From assembly GCA_009773355.1 (NCBI GenBank), contig WRPG01000001.1, positions 186,001 to 250,000 of the forward strand: DNA of 64,000 nt, given 5' to 3'. Source of the DNA: Limisphaerales bacterium. GTDB taxonomy: Bacteria > Verrucomicrobiota > Verrucomicrobiia > Limisphaerales > SXTU01. Shown piece after piece: positions 1 through 8,201 of the stretch (the first letter of the stretch is position 1; each line of letters starts with the position of its first letter). The notes beneath the pieces were generated by a model. The model was not told the origin of the DNA. It worked only from the letters and a program-made list of their open reading frames with translations, and did not search any database. Made by a program: the position numbers and the translations under genes.

Positions 1-2
1 TG

Positions 3-2108
3 CTGCCGGATGCGAAGGCGGGCGAGGCGTGGCTCACGGTCAAGGCGGTGGCGGACTTGGCGCGCGGGAGCTACGAGTTGTCCGTGAAGAGTGCGGCGGG
101 CGAGAGTGCGCGGGTGAAGCTGCATGTGGATGACTTGCGGCAGGCGACGGATGCGGCGCAGACGGAAGCGTTGCCCGTGAGTTTCTGGGGCACGCTGGAG
201 CAGCCGGGCAGGCCGGTGGAGTTCAGCTTCAACGCCGTCGCGGGCCAGAACCTCGTCTGCGACCTCGCCGCCGAGCGCCTCGGCTCCAAGGCCGTCAACG
301 CCATGCTCACGCTGCTGGACGCACGCGGGCGCGTGCTGGCGGTGAACCGCGGCTTCGACGGCAGTTCGGACGCGTTGCTCGTCCATCGTCTGACCGCCGC
401 CGGTCGCTACACCGTGCGCGTGAGCGACCTGCAATACATGGCGTCGCCGGAGCATTTCTTCCGCGTGTCAGTGGGCGAGCTGCCGGTGGTCACGGGCGTT
501 TTCCCGCTCGCGGTGCCGGCAGACAAGGAGACGGAAGTGCAACTCTCAGGCGAGAATTTGCCGCCCGGCGCGAGCGCGAAGGTGAAGGCTGGCACGATGG
601 GCGAAGTCACCGTGCCGGTGGACGCGGAGAAGTTCCGCGCCAGGAAAGAATTCAAAGTGCTCGTGAGTGCGACGGCAGAGCTGTTGGAGACGGAGCCGAA
701 TGACACGCCGGCCAGCGCGACTTCCATTCAAGTTCCAGGCGGCGCGAACGGACGGTTGAGCAAGCCCACGGACGCCGACCTCTTCCGCTTCGACGCCAAG
801 AAAGGCCAGCGCTGGGTCATCGAAACGATGGCCGCGCGGCGTGGTTCGCCGGCGGACACGAAGATTGAGGTGCTGCACGCTGATGGCCAGCCCGTCGAGC
901 GGCTGTGGCTTCAGGCCGTGCGCGATTCGAGCGTCACCTTTCGTGGCATTGACTCGAACAACCCCGACGTGCGCCTCGTGAACTGGGAGGAGATGGAGTT
1001 GAACCAGTGGCTCTACCTCGGCGGCGAAGTGTGCCGGCTCTTCCGCGCGCCGCGCGGGCCAGACGCGGGCTTCCTGCTCTACAACCGCGCCGGCCGCCTC
1101 GCCTACTTCGATACCAGCCCGGTCGCGCATCCGCTCGACGAGCCGGCCTACATCGTGGAGCCGCACCCGCCCGGCGTGCGGTTCGTGCCGAACGGACTAC
1201 CGGTCTTCAAACTGCCCTACGCGAACGACGACGACGGCGAGCGCAAGCTCGGCACCGACTCGCGGCTGAACTTCTCCCCGCCCGCCGACGGCAGCTATCT
1301 CGTGCGCGTCACGGAGTCGAAGGGTTTCAGCGGCGACCGTTACGCCTACCGGCTCATTGTGCGCGAGGCGAAGCCGGACTTCACCCCGACGCTCACCGGC
1401 GCGAACCAGACCATCCCGCGCGGCTCGGGCCGGAACTTCTCGGTGAAGCTCGACCGCGCGGACGGCTTCACCGGCGCGGTGCGCGTGGATGTGAGCGGCA
1501 TGCCGCGCGGCTGGTTCGCCTCGACGCCGCTGGTGGTCGAGGCCGGGCATTTCGAGGCCGACGGCTCGTTGTTCGCCAGCGCCGACGCCGCCGAGGTCTC
1601 CACCGCCGCGTGGAAACTGGTGAAAGTCACCGCCACCGCGACCGTGGACGGCCAGCCGGTCACGAAGCCGCTGAACAACTTCGGCACGCTCAAGCTTGGC
1701 GACGCGCCGAAGGTTTTCCTCTCGCTCCAAAACTCAGCGTTGCCGCTGCCGGCCGCCGCCGTGGGCGCGATTCCCACCAGCATCCCCGAAATCACCATCG
1801 CGCCCGGCACGGAAGTCCCCGCGTGGCTGCGCGTCGTGCGCAACGGCGACACGAACCTCGTGGACATGGACATCGAGAACCTTCCGCACGGCATCATCGT
1901 CTCGGACATCGGCTTGAACGGCGTGCAAATCGCGGCGGGCGAAGCCGAGCGGAAAATCTTCTTCAGTTGCGCCCGTTGGGTGCCGGAGACCGACCGCCTC
2001 TGCCATGTCATCAACCGCAGCGCCCGCCAAAACGCCGGCGACGGCAAGCCGACGAGTTCGCCGGTGCTCATCAAAGTGCGGAAGGCGACGCAAGCCGCCG
2101 CCAAGTAG
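3..2108 (+). CDS. Exported PPC-domain protein, 3' part
   Basis: The reading frame is open to the left edge, so the start and N-terminus lie outside the window; about 701 residues are visible. The sequence is beta-rich and contains two regions typical of bacterial pre-peptidase C-terminal (PPC) domains: one around visible residues 60-150 (FSFNAVAGQNLVCDL, then GRYTVRVSD) and one after the EPNDTPASA signature around 230. No catalytic motif or membrane segment is visible in this part. Large cell-surface or periplasmic proteins built from PPC repeats are common in Verrucomicrobiota and Planctomycetes; their ligands are usually unknown. The stop codon TAG is part of the GTAG foot of the REPIN that follows. 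Whether a peptidase or cytochrome domain precedes it cannot be told from this window. Confidence 0.8.
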   Translation: MPDAKAGEAWLTVKAVADLARGSYELSVKSAAGESARVKLHVDDLRQATDAAQTEALPVSFWGTLEQPGRPVEFSFNAVAGQNLVCDLAAERLGSKAVNAMLTLLDARGRVLAVNRGFDGSSDALLVHRLTAAGRYTVRVSDLQYMASPEHFFRVSVGELPVVTGVFPLAVPADKETEVQLSGENLPPGASAKVKAGTMGEVTVPVDAEKFRARKEFKVLVSATAELLETEPNDTPASATSIQVPGGANGRLSKPTDADLFRFDAKKGQRWVIETMAARRGSPADTKIEVLHADGQPVERLWLQAVRDSSVTFRGIDSNNPDVRLVNWEEMELNQWLYLGGEVCRLFRAPRGPDAGFLLYNRAGRLAYFDTSPVAHPLDEPAYIVEPHPPGVRFVPNGLPVFKLPYANDDDGERKLGTDSRLNFSPPADGSYLVRVTESKGFSGDRYAYRLIVREAKPDFTPTLTGANQTIPRGSGRNFSVKLDRADGFTGAVRVDVSGMPRGWFASTPLVVEAGHFEADGSLFASADAAEVSTAAWKLVKVTATATVDGQPVTKPLNNFGTLKLGDAPKVFLSLQNSALPLPAAAVGAIPTSIPEITIAPGTEVPAWLRVVRNGDTNLVDMDIENLPHGIIVSDIGLNGVQIAAGEAERKIFFSCARWVPETDRLCHVINRSARQNAGDGKPTSSPVLIKVRKATQAAAK

Positions 2109-2180
2109 CTCGACATTCCAATGTCGAGAGCCTTGCGCGACTGTGGCGACCCAACCCTCGACATTGGAATGTCGAGCTAC
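2105..2180. repeat. REPIN, family 1, copy 1
   Basis: Two inverted arms of 24 bp enclose a short spacer. Each arm is a GTAG tetranucleotide followed by a near-perfect palindrome (CTCGACATTCCAATGTCGAG), which is the architecture of REP sequences. The arms are exact reverse complements of each other. The TAG of the upstream gene is bases 2-4 of the element. Two more copies flank the RAYT gene at 23.6-24.6 kb. Confidence 0.9.
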
Positions 2181-2188
2181 GTTCACGC

Positions 2189-2761
2189 GTGAAAGCTCTC
2201 CTCCGTGAAATCTCGCAGTGCATGGTGTGCGCCGCCTCGCTCCCACACGCACCTCGGCCAGTGGTCGCCGCCAGTAGGAACTCGCACATCCTCGTCATCG
2301 GACAGGCCCCGGGAAGGAAGGTTCACGCGACGGGAATTCCTTGGAACGACCCAAGTGGCGACACGCTGCGCGCGTGGCTAGGCGTGGACCGGACGGCGTT
2401 CTACGACACGCGGAACTTCGCGCTGATGCCGATGGGCTTTTGCTATCCGGGCAAAGGCCGCAGCGGCGACCTGCCGCCGCGCCCGGAGTGCGCCCCGCTG
2501 TGGCACGAACGCCTGCGCCGCGCGATGCCCCGCATTCAGCTCACGCTGCTCATCGGCCAATACTCGCAGGCGCACTACCTCAGGGAGAAAGCTGGACCAA
2601 CGCTCGCTGCGACGGTGCGCCGCGCAGCGGAGTTTCAGCCGGAGTTCCTGCCGCTGCCGCATCCCTCGCCGCGCAACCGGCTTTGGTTGCGGAAGAATGC
2701 GTGGTTCGAGGCGGAGGTGGTGCCGCTGCTGCGCGAGCGGGTGAAGGCAATCCTCCAATAG
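2189..2761 (+). CDS. Uracil-DNA glycosylase family protein
   Basis: A 190-residue protein with the hallmarks of the uracil-DNA glycosylase superfamily. These are the N-terminal GQAPGRK motif and the following PWNDPSG segment, which correspond to the uracil-binding and water-activating loop, and a C-terminal PLPHPSPRN motif that matches the HPSP-type DNA-intercalation loop. Members remove uracil from DNA at the start of base excision repair. A CxxC near the N-terminus (CMVC) could be the first pair of an Fe-S site as in family 4/5 enzymes, but I do not see a clear second pair, so the subfamily is open. The GTG at 2189 starts 9 bp after the REPIN; an ATG at 2222 is the alternative. The ORF track runs it into upstream sequence, which is read-through of the repeat. 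Confidence 0.82.
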   Translation: MKALLREISQCMVCAASLPHAPRPVVAASRNSHILVIGQAPGRKVHATGIPWNDPSGDTLRAWLGVDRTAFYDTRNFALMPMGFCYPGKGRSGDLPPRPECAPLWHERLRRAMPRIQLTLLIGQYSQAHYLREKAGPTLAATVRRAAEFQPEFLPLPHPSPRNRLWLRKNAWFEAEVVPLLRERVKAILQ

Positions 2762-2783
2762 GTCAGGCTGGAAGCCTGACCTA
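2759..2783. repeat. Single REP hairpin at convergent gene ends
   Basis: An 11-bp perfect stem with a 3-nt loop (TAGGTCAGGCT/AGCCTGACCTA). Read on the minus strand it is GTAG followed by a hairpin, the REP form. It lies between the convergent ends of the glycosylase and moeB genes and its first three bases are the glycosylase stop codon. It could act as a bidirectional terminator but has no U-tract. Confidence 0.75.
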
Positions 2784-2785
2784 CT

Positions 2786-3934
2786 TCAATACTTCGGCAC
2801 GCTGTGGTCCACCTCGTCGCTCCACGCGGCGATGCCGCCTTTGACGGACTTCACATACTTGAAGCCTTGCTCGCGGAGGAAGTTCAGCGCCTTGAGCGAG
2901 CGCACGCCGCCTTTGCAGTGCAGGTAGTATTGCTGGTTAGGGTCCAGCTCGGTGAAGCGCTGGTTCAGCTCGCTCAACGGCAGCAGCGGCACGCCGTTGA
3001 CCTTCGCGATTTCGTATTCGTCCGGCTCGCGCACGTCCACGACCTTGATGTGGAGCGACGGGTCATCGAGCGCCTTCTTCATGTCCTGCACGGTGACTTC
3101 GTCGGGATTCGTGGCGGGTTCGGTGGACGCGGGCTGGATGCCGCAGAACATCTCGTAGTCAATCAGCTCTTTGATGGTCGGCGCGTCGCCGCAGAGGGGG
3201 CACTTCGGGTCGCGGCGAAGCTTGAGTTCGCGGAACTTCAGGTCGAGCGCGTTGAAGAGCACGAGGCGGTTGACGAGCGTGGTGCCCTTGCCCAAGGCGA
3301 GTTTCAAAATCTCCGTGGCCTGGATGCAGCCGATGATGCCGGGCAGCACGCCCAGCACGCCGCCTTCCGCGCAGCTCGGCACCATGCCCGGCGGGGGCGG
3401 CTCGGGGTAAAGGCAGCGGTAGCACGGCCCGCCGAGGTGCGGCGCGAAGACGCTGGCCTGCCCCTCGAAGCGGAAGATGGAGCCATAGACGTTGGGCTTC
3501 TTGAGCAGCACGCAGGCGTCGTTGGTGAGGTAGCGCGTGGGGAAGTTGTCGGTGCCGTCCACGACGATGTCGTAGGGGCGGATGAGGTCGAGGGCGTTCT
3601 CGGCGGAGATGCGCGTGTTGTGGAGGACGACCTCAGTGTTCGGATTGATGCCTGCGAGCGTCTCCTTCGCGGACTCGGCCTTCGAGCGGCCCACGTCGGC
3701 GTCGGTGTGGAGGATTTGGCGCTGGAGGTTCGAGTAATCCACGGTGTCGAAGTCCACGATGCCAATCTTCCCGATGCCCGCCGCAGCGAGATACATCGCG
3801 ATGGGCGAGCCGAGTCCGCCCGCGCCGATGCACAGGACAGAGGTGCCCTTAATCTTCTTCTGCCCCGCCATGCCGACCTCGGGCAGGATGAGGTGGCGCG
3901 AGTAGCGGCGGATTTCTTCGTTGCTCAATTGCAT
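2786..3934 (-). CDS. moeB: MoeB/ThiF-type adenylyltransferase with rhodanese domain
   Basis: A 382-residue two-domain protein. Residues 1-250 are a ThiF/MoeB/UBA-like adenylation domain with the nucleotide-binding GAGGLGSP loop and two CxxC pairs (CYRC and CPLC) that bind structural zinc. The C-terminal 110 residues are a rhodanese domain with active-site cysteine in HCKGGVRS. Such MoeZ/MoeBR-like proteins adenylate the C-terminal glycine of a small sulfur-carrier protein and then transfer sulfur to it, serving molybdopterin, thiamine or tRNA thiolation. No carrier protein is encoded nearby, so the pathway is unresolved. The ATG at 3934 gives the canonical start. It is divergent from the purine nucleoside phosphorylase gene across a 69-bp gap. 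Confidence 0.92.
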   Translation of the reverse strand: MQLSNEEIRRYSRHLILPEVGMAGQKKIKGTSVLCIGAGGLGSPIAMYLAAAGIGKIGIVDFDTVDYSNLQRQILHTDADVGRSKAESAKETLAGINPNTEVVLHNTRISAENALDLIRPYDIVVDGTDNFPTRYLTNDACVLLKKPNVYGSIFRFEGQASVFAPHLGGPCYRCLYPEPPPPGMVPSCAEGGVLGVLPGIIGCIQATEILKLALGKGTTLVNRLVLFNALDLKFRELKLRRDPKCPLCGDAPTIKELIDYEMFCGIQPASTEPATNPDEVTVQDMKKALDDPSLHIKVVDVREPDEYEIAKVNGVPLLPLSELNQRFTELDPNQQYYLHCKGGVRSLKALNFLREQGFKYVKSVKGGIAAWSDEVDHSVPKY

Positions 3935-4003
3935 ATCTCAAATCTCTCAAATAGGCTGCGCAGCGTAGTTCCAAGCGATGAGAAAGCAAGTCGGCAGGCC
4001 ATT

Positions 4004-4825
4004 ATGAGTCGAGGGAAGCCAGCCACTACGGCACACGTGCTTGCCAAAGGCAGCGCGCTGCGGCCCAAGCTCGCCATCGTGCTGGGCAGCGGCTTCGGGC
4101 CGGTGCTGGAGCGGGTGGCGGGGGTGAAGGAAATTCCCTACGCGAAGCTGCCGGGCTTTCCTAGGCCGGCGGTGCAAGGCCACGCGGGCAAGCTCGTGCT
4201 GGGCACGCTCGGCGGCACGCCCATCGCCGTGCTCAGTGGCCGGGCGCATTACTACGAAGGACACTCAATGGCGGAAGTCACCTTTGCCGTGCGCGTGCTC
4301 GCGGAGTTCGGCATCCGCGACCTGCTGCTGACCAACGCGGCGGGTGGCGTGAACCGCCGTTTCCGCCCCGGCGACTTCATGCGACTGACGGACCACATCA
4401 ACTTCATGGGCGCGAACCCGCTGCGCGGCCCCTGCCCTCCCGGCCTCACGCGCTTTCTCGACCTCTCGCAAGTCTATGACCCCGTGCTCGGTGGCTTGCT
4501 GGACAAGGCGGCGAAGAAGGCCCGCGTGCGCTGGCATCGCGGCGTGTATTTGGCGCTGTCGGGGCCGACTTACGAGACGCCTGCCGAGGTGCGCGCTTTC
4601 GCCAAGCTCGGCGCGGACGCAGTGGGCATGAGCACGGTGCCGGAGGCCATCGTGGCGCGGCATCTCGGACTGCGTGTCGCGGCGGTCTCGTGCATCAGCA
4701 ACCTCGCCGCCGGCCTCAGCCCGCACGCGCTTTCGCATGACGAGGTGCTCGCGACGGCCAAAGAAGCGAGTCGCCACACGGGCGCATTGCTGGAAGAATT
4801 CGCCCGGCTCTATGGCAGACCTTGA
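4004..4825 (+). CDS. punA: Purine nucleoside phosphorylase
   Basis: A 273-residue trimeric-type (PNP family 2) enzyme that splits inosine or guanosine with phosphate to the free base and ribose 1-phosphate. Recognised by the phosphate-binding GSGFG motif near residue 27, the HYYEGHS and NAAGGVN motifs, the GPTYETPAE segment and the MSTVPEAIVARH base-binding region. The ORF track extends it far upstream over moeB antisense; ATG 4004 is chosen because family similarity begins just after it. Its 3' end overlaps the cytidine deaminase start by 14 nt, and that gene overlaps the next, so the three genes form a translationally coupled unit for nucleoside salvage. apt and upp lie a few kilobases away. 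Confidence 0.93.
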   Translation: MSRGKPATTAHVLAKGSALRPKLAIVLGSGFGPVLERVAGVKEIPYAKLPGFPRPAVQGHAGKLVLGTLGGTPIAVLSGRAHYYEGHSMAEVTFAVRVLAEFGIRDLLLTNAAGGVNRRFRPGDFMRLTDHINFMGANPLRGPCPPGLTRFLDLSQVYDPVLGGLLDKAAKKARVRWHRGVYLALSGPTYETPAEVRAFAKLGADAVGMSTVPEAIVARHLGLRVAAVSCISNLAAGLSPHALSHDEVLATAKEASRHTGALLEEFARLYGRP

Positions 4826-5228
4826 ACCACTCTCCCTCCTCCGCGAAGCCGTGCGCGCCAGCCGCCGCGCGGTCGCGCCTTACTCGAAGTTCCGGGTCGG
4901 CGCGGCACTGCTCACGAGTGACGGGACAATCATTCGTGGCGCGAACGTCGAGAGCGTGAGCTACGGGCTGACGTGTTGTGCGGAGCGGATTGCGCTCTTC
5001 AAGGCGCTCACCGAGGGACACAAACACTTCACCGCCGTCGCCATCGTCGCGCCGAACGCCAAGACCGCGCCATGCGGCGCGTGCCGGCAGTTGCTTGCAG
5101 AATACGCGCCGGCCGCGCGGGTGTTCGTCGCGGACAGCCGTCGGCCCGCGAAGTTCCGCGAATTCTCCGTTGACCAACTGCTGCCCGAGGCGTTTCGCTC
5201 TTTGCGCAACAAGCGCGCGCGCAAGTGA
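4812..5228 (+). CDS. cdd: Cytidine deaminase
   Basis: A 138-residue protein of the small homotetrameric cytidine deaminase class, which converts cytidine and deoxycytidine to uridine forms. The zinc-binding and catalytic motifs are intact: CAERIA with the proton-shuttling glutamate, and PCGACRQ with two further cysteine ligands. ATG 4812 lies inside the end of the phosphorylase gene (14-nt overlap), and the TGA stop overlaps the GTG of the next gene in a GTGA arrangement, which indicates translational coupling. Confidence 0.95.
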   Translation: MADLEPLSLLREAVRASRRAVAPYSKFRVGAALLTSDGTIIRGANVESVSYGLTCCAERIALFKALTEGHKHFTAVAIVAPNAKTAPCGACRQLLAEYAPAARVFVADSRRPAKFREFSVDQLLPEAFRSLRNKRARK

Positions 5229-6940
5229 AAGGCTCCGGTTTCACCCAGATGTTTTTCCGCCGGCCCCAGGCCAAGGCGGATGCGCAGGCTGCCGATTTCC
5301 CGCTGGAGTCCGCCGCGTGGCCGGTGCTCGTGGTCAGCGCGCTGGGCGAGGTCACGCAGGCCAACGCCTTCGCCCGCGCGGTGTTCGGCGGCGCGGATGG
5401 GAACCCGCCCAAGCGGCTCGTCGGCCTCTGGACCTTCGAGAACGGCTGCTCCGCCGAGCAGTTCCTGCGGCAGCTCGACAGCGGCGCGACGTTCACCTTC
5501 CCGCTGAAGCTCCAGACTACGAAGGAGGGCCTGGTCGGCTTCCTCGTCCACATTTCGCCGTGGCTGCGCGGGGGGAAGAAGGAGTTCATCTTTCAGGTTC
5601 ATCCCAAGCCCGCCACGCGGCCCGCGAGCGTGAACCAGCCGCCCGCCGAGGTTCCTGCGCCGGCGCCTGCTGCTCCGGAAACCAACACCACCCCTGAGCC
5701 AAAGCCCGCTCCCGACGCGACCGCACTCACGCTCCAGCAGAAGCTCCTCTGCGCGCTCCAGCTCACGCGCACCGTGGCGATGGACTTCAACAACGCGCTC
5801 ACGAGCATCATGGGCCACGCGACGCACGTCCTCGGCCAGATGCCGCCGGACCATCCGTGGCGCGGCTCGGTGCAGCAGATTGAGAAGGCCGCCGAGCGCG
5901 CGACGCAGGTGTCCTTCGACCTGTCCGCCTTCAGCCGGGAGGAGAAGGAGGCGCAGCCGGACACGTCGGGGAACTTGGGCCGGCTGGTGCGCAAGCTGGT
6001 GGACCAATACAAGGGCCGTTCCCCTGGCGCGGTCATCTGGCGTGTGAACCTGGAAACCCGCCTGTTCTCCGCGCCGTTCAGCGAGGCGAAGCTGTCGCAG
6101 GCTGTCGAAAAGATTTTGGACAACGCCATCGAAGCCGTCGGCGCGGAAGGCACGCTGTCCGTCTCCACGCAGAATCGTGACCTCAACCGCCCCACCGAGG
6201 ACGGGCGCGTCACGCTGCCGCCGGGCACCTACGTCTGCATCGAAATCAACGACACCGGGCCGGGCATCCCGGCGGATGTGCTGCCGCAGGTCGTGGACCC
6301 GTTCTTCACGACCAAGCGCGGACATCGCGGCCTCGGCCTCGCGTGGGCCTACGGCATCATCACCAACCACGGCGGCTGCCTCGCCCTCACCAGCCCGCCC
6401 GGCCAGGGCACGACCGTCCGCATCTATCTCCCCGCGCACGGCAAAACGCTCGAAGAAGGCGCGCTCGCGGACGAGGATTTGCGCGGCGACCAGACCGTGC
6501 TCATCGTGGACGACGAGGAATTGCTCCTGACCATGAGCGAGATGGTGCTGACCTCGTTCGGCTATCGCGTGCTCACCGCCAGCAACGGCCGGCAGGCGCT
6601 CGACATCATCGAGCGCTCCGATTCGCATGTGGACCTCGTCGTGACCGACCTCGTGATGCCGCACATGGACGGCCACCAGTTGATTCAGCACCTGCAAAAC
6701 GTCGCGCCCGGCCTGCGCATCATCTGCACCAGCGGCAATTTCCGTCCCAGCAACCGCCAACTTGGCGTGACGTATCTGCAAAAGCCCTTCACGAGCCAGG
6801 ATTTGCTCCGCGTGGTGAAGGAAGCCTTCCAGCAGCCCGCGCCCGGCGAGCCGCGCCCGGCGGCGGAAGTCCGGTCGGCCAACGCCGCAGCGGAAGAGCA
6901 GGCCGACGCGAACTCGGCGGCACAAGTGGGCCACTCGTAG
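5225..6940 (+). CDS. Hybrid histidine kinase-like protein lacking the phosphoacceptor histidine
   Basis: 571 residues. An N-terminal PAS-like sensor region (about 25-130) is followed by a proline/alanine linker, a dimerisation-like helix pair (180-245), an HATPase domain (about 255-395; DTGPGIP, GHRGLGLAWAYG, GQGT) and a receiver domain (about 415-530) with the DDE pair, Asp475 in VVTDLVMP and the lysine in LQKPF. In related kinases the helix reads HDFNN with the phosphorylated histidine; here it reads AMDFNN, with Met186 in its place. The HATPase appears intact. Start codon is GTG 5225, in a GTGA overlap with cdd; an in-frame ATG at 5249 is possible. It may act as a phosphatase, a heterodimer partner or a ligand sensor for its receiver domain. 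Function is not known. Confidence 0.85.
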   Translation: MKGSGFTQMFFRRPQAKADAQAADFPLESAAWPVLVVSALGEVTQANAFARAVFGGADGNPPKRLVGLWTFENGCSAEQFLRQLDSGATFTFPLKLQTTKEGLVGFLVHISPWLRGGKKEFIFQVHPKPATRPASVNQPPAEVPAPAPAAPETNTTPEPKPAPDATALTLQQKLLCALQLTRTVAMDFNNALTSIMGHATHVLGQMPPDHPWRGSVQQIEKAAERATQVSFDLSAFSREEKEAQPDTSGNLGRLVRKLVDQYKGRSPGAVIWRVNLETRLFSAPFSEAKLSQAVEKILDNAIEAVGAEGTLSVSTQNRDLNRPTEDGRVTLPPGTYVCIEINDTGPGIPADVLPQVVDPFFTTKRGHRGLGLAWAYGIITNHGGCLALTSPPGQGTTVRIYLPAHGKTLEEGALADEDLRGDQTVLIVDDEELLLTMSEMVLTSFGYRVLTASNGRQALDIIERSDSHVDLVVTDLVMPHMDGHQLIQHLQNVAPGLRIICTSGNFRPSNRQLGVTYLQKPFTSQDLLRVVKEAFQQPAPGEPRPAAEVRSANAAAEEQADANSAAQVGHS

Positions 6941-6948
6941 CTTTTCGC

Positions 6949-7022
6949 GCGCGGAGCGCAGGTGTCCAACCTGCGCGTTGTGAGATGCGCCGCCTCGTGC
7001 AGGATGGACTCCTGCGCTCCGC
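6949..7022. repeat. REP-like inverted repeat, family 2, copy 1 (degraded)
   Basis: Left arm GCGGAGCGCAGGTGTCCAAC and right arm related to its reverse complement with several mismatches. It begins about 10 nt after the stop of the kinase gene. Better preserved copies are at 8887 and 45732. The ORF track reads it as an N-terminal extension of proB, which is an artefact. Confidence 0.7.
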
Positions 7023-7066
7023 ACTTTCCGCTTCGCCGTCCCCTGCCCTTCTGTTACGAAATCCGC

Positions 7067-8143
7067 GTGCGTTCCGCGGTCCTCCAAGACATCTCGCGCC
7101 TCGTGGTCAAGCTCGGCACCGGCGTCCTCACGGACAGCCGGAAGCAGCCGGACCTCGCGCAGATGGAGCAGCTCGTCGCGCAAGTCGCCGCGCAGCGCAA
7201 GGCCGGGCGCGAGGTCGTGCTCGTCACTTCGGGCGCGGTCGGCGCGGGCATGGGCGTGCTGGGTTTTGAAGCGCGGCCCAAGGAACTCGCCGAGCTGCAA
7301 GCCTGCGCCGCCGTCGGCCAGTCGCGGCTGATGACGACTTACGAGAACTTGTTCGCCAAGTCCGGCCTGCACGTCGCGCAGGTGCTCCTGACGCACGAAG
7401 ACCTTGAGCATCACGAGCGCCACCTCAACGCCCGCAACACGCTCGTCGCGCTGCTCGACCGGGGCGTCATCCCCATCATCAATGAGAACGACGCCGTCTC
7501 CTGGACCGAGCTGAAGTTCGGCGACAACGACAAACTTTCCGCCCTCGTCGCCTCGCTCCTGCCGGCGGACCTGCTCGTCATCCTCACGACGGTGGACGGC
7601 GTCATCGAAGGCTTCGGCACGCCCGAGGCGCGCCTGCTGCCGACGGTCGAACGCATTGACGACTCGGTGGAAAACATGGCGGGCGGCACGTTGAGCGCGA
7701 CCGCCGTGGGCGGCATGGCGACGAAGATTCAGGCGGCGAAGATTGTCACGCGCTCCGGCATCCCGCTCGTCATCGCCAGCGGACGGAAACCCGCCGTGCT
7801 CGCGGACATCCTCAGCGGTGCGGAGGAAGGCACGCTCTTCATCCCGCAGCCTGACCGGCTTCCCGGCCGCAAGCGCTGGATTGCCTTCTTCCACCATCCC
7901 AAGGGCACGCTCTACGTTGACGACGGTGCAAAGAAGGCGTTGCGCGAGAAAGGCCGCAGCCTGCTGCCGCCCGGCATTACCCGCTGCGAAGGCGACTTCG
8001 CAAAAGACGAAGTCGTCCGCATCTGCGACGAGGACGGGACGGAGTTTGCGCGTGGCATCGCCCGCTTCCACTCCGTGCAAATCGCCGACCACCAACTCCC
8101 CCGCGAGGAAGTCGTGCATCGGGATGACCTCGTGATTCTCTAG
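7067..8143 (+). CDS. proB: Glutamate 5-kinase
   Basis: A 358-residue protein that phosphorylates glutamate to glutamyl 5-phosphate, the first step of proline synthesis. The amino-acid kinase domain (about 1-255) carries KLGTGVL, VTSGAVGAG, the INENDAVS segment and the GGMATKIQAA motif; a C-terminal PUA domain follows (about 275-355), giving the usual ProB architecture and length. GTG 7067 is chosen because family similarity (the strand ending in KLGTG) starts directly after it and the upstream extension lies in a repeat. No proA is present next to it; the nearest neighbour is mazG. Confidence 0.95.
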   Translation: MRSAVLQDISRLVVKLGTGVLTDSRKQPDLAQMEQLVAQVAAQRKAGREVVLVTSGAVGAGMGVLGFEARPKELAELQACAAVGQSRLMTTYENLFAKSGLHVAQVLLTHEDLEHHERHLNARNTLVALLDRGVIPIINENDAVSWTELKFGDNDKLSALVASLLPADLLVILTTVDGVIEGFGTPEARLLPTVERIDDSVENMAGGTLSATAVGGMATKIQAAKIVTRSGIPLVIASGRKPAVLADILSGAEEGTLFIPQPDRLPGRKRWIAFFHHPKGTLYVDDGAKKALREKGRSLLPPGITRCEGDFAKDEVVRICDEDGTEFARGIARFHSVQIADHQLPREEVVHRDDLVIL

Positions 8144-8201
8144 CTGCGCTCGCGACGGAACCACCCGTGATTCGGCACTAATCGCTAATCACTTTTTCCC
8201 C

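Noticed and set aside
2071-2298. Short ORFs with repeated peptides such as STFQCR and RHWNVE in several places
   Set aside because: They are translations of the family 1 REPIN arms in different frames, not genes.
2804-4825. 673-codon ORF suggesting a fused N-terminus on the purine nucleoside phosphorylase
   Set aside because: The first 400 codons are antisense to moeB and lack protein-like pattern; the phosphorylase is complete from ATG 4004.
4961-8164. 1067-codon ORF on the minus strand
   Set aside because: It is antisense to cdd, the kinase and proB, whose products have intact domains. The Arg/Ala/His-rich translation is a by-product of GC-rich codon use.
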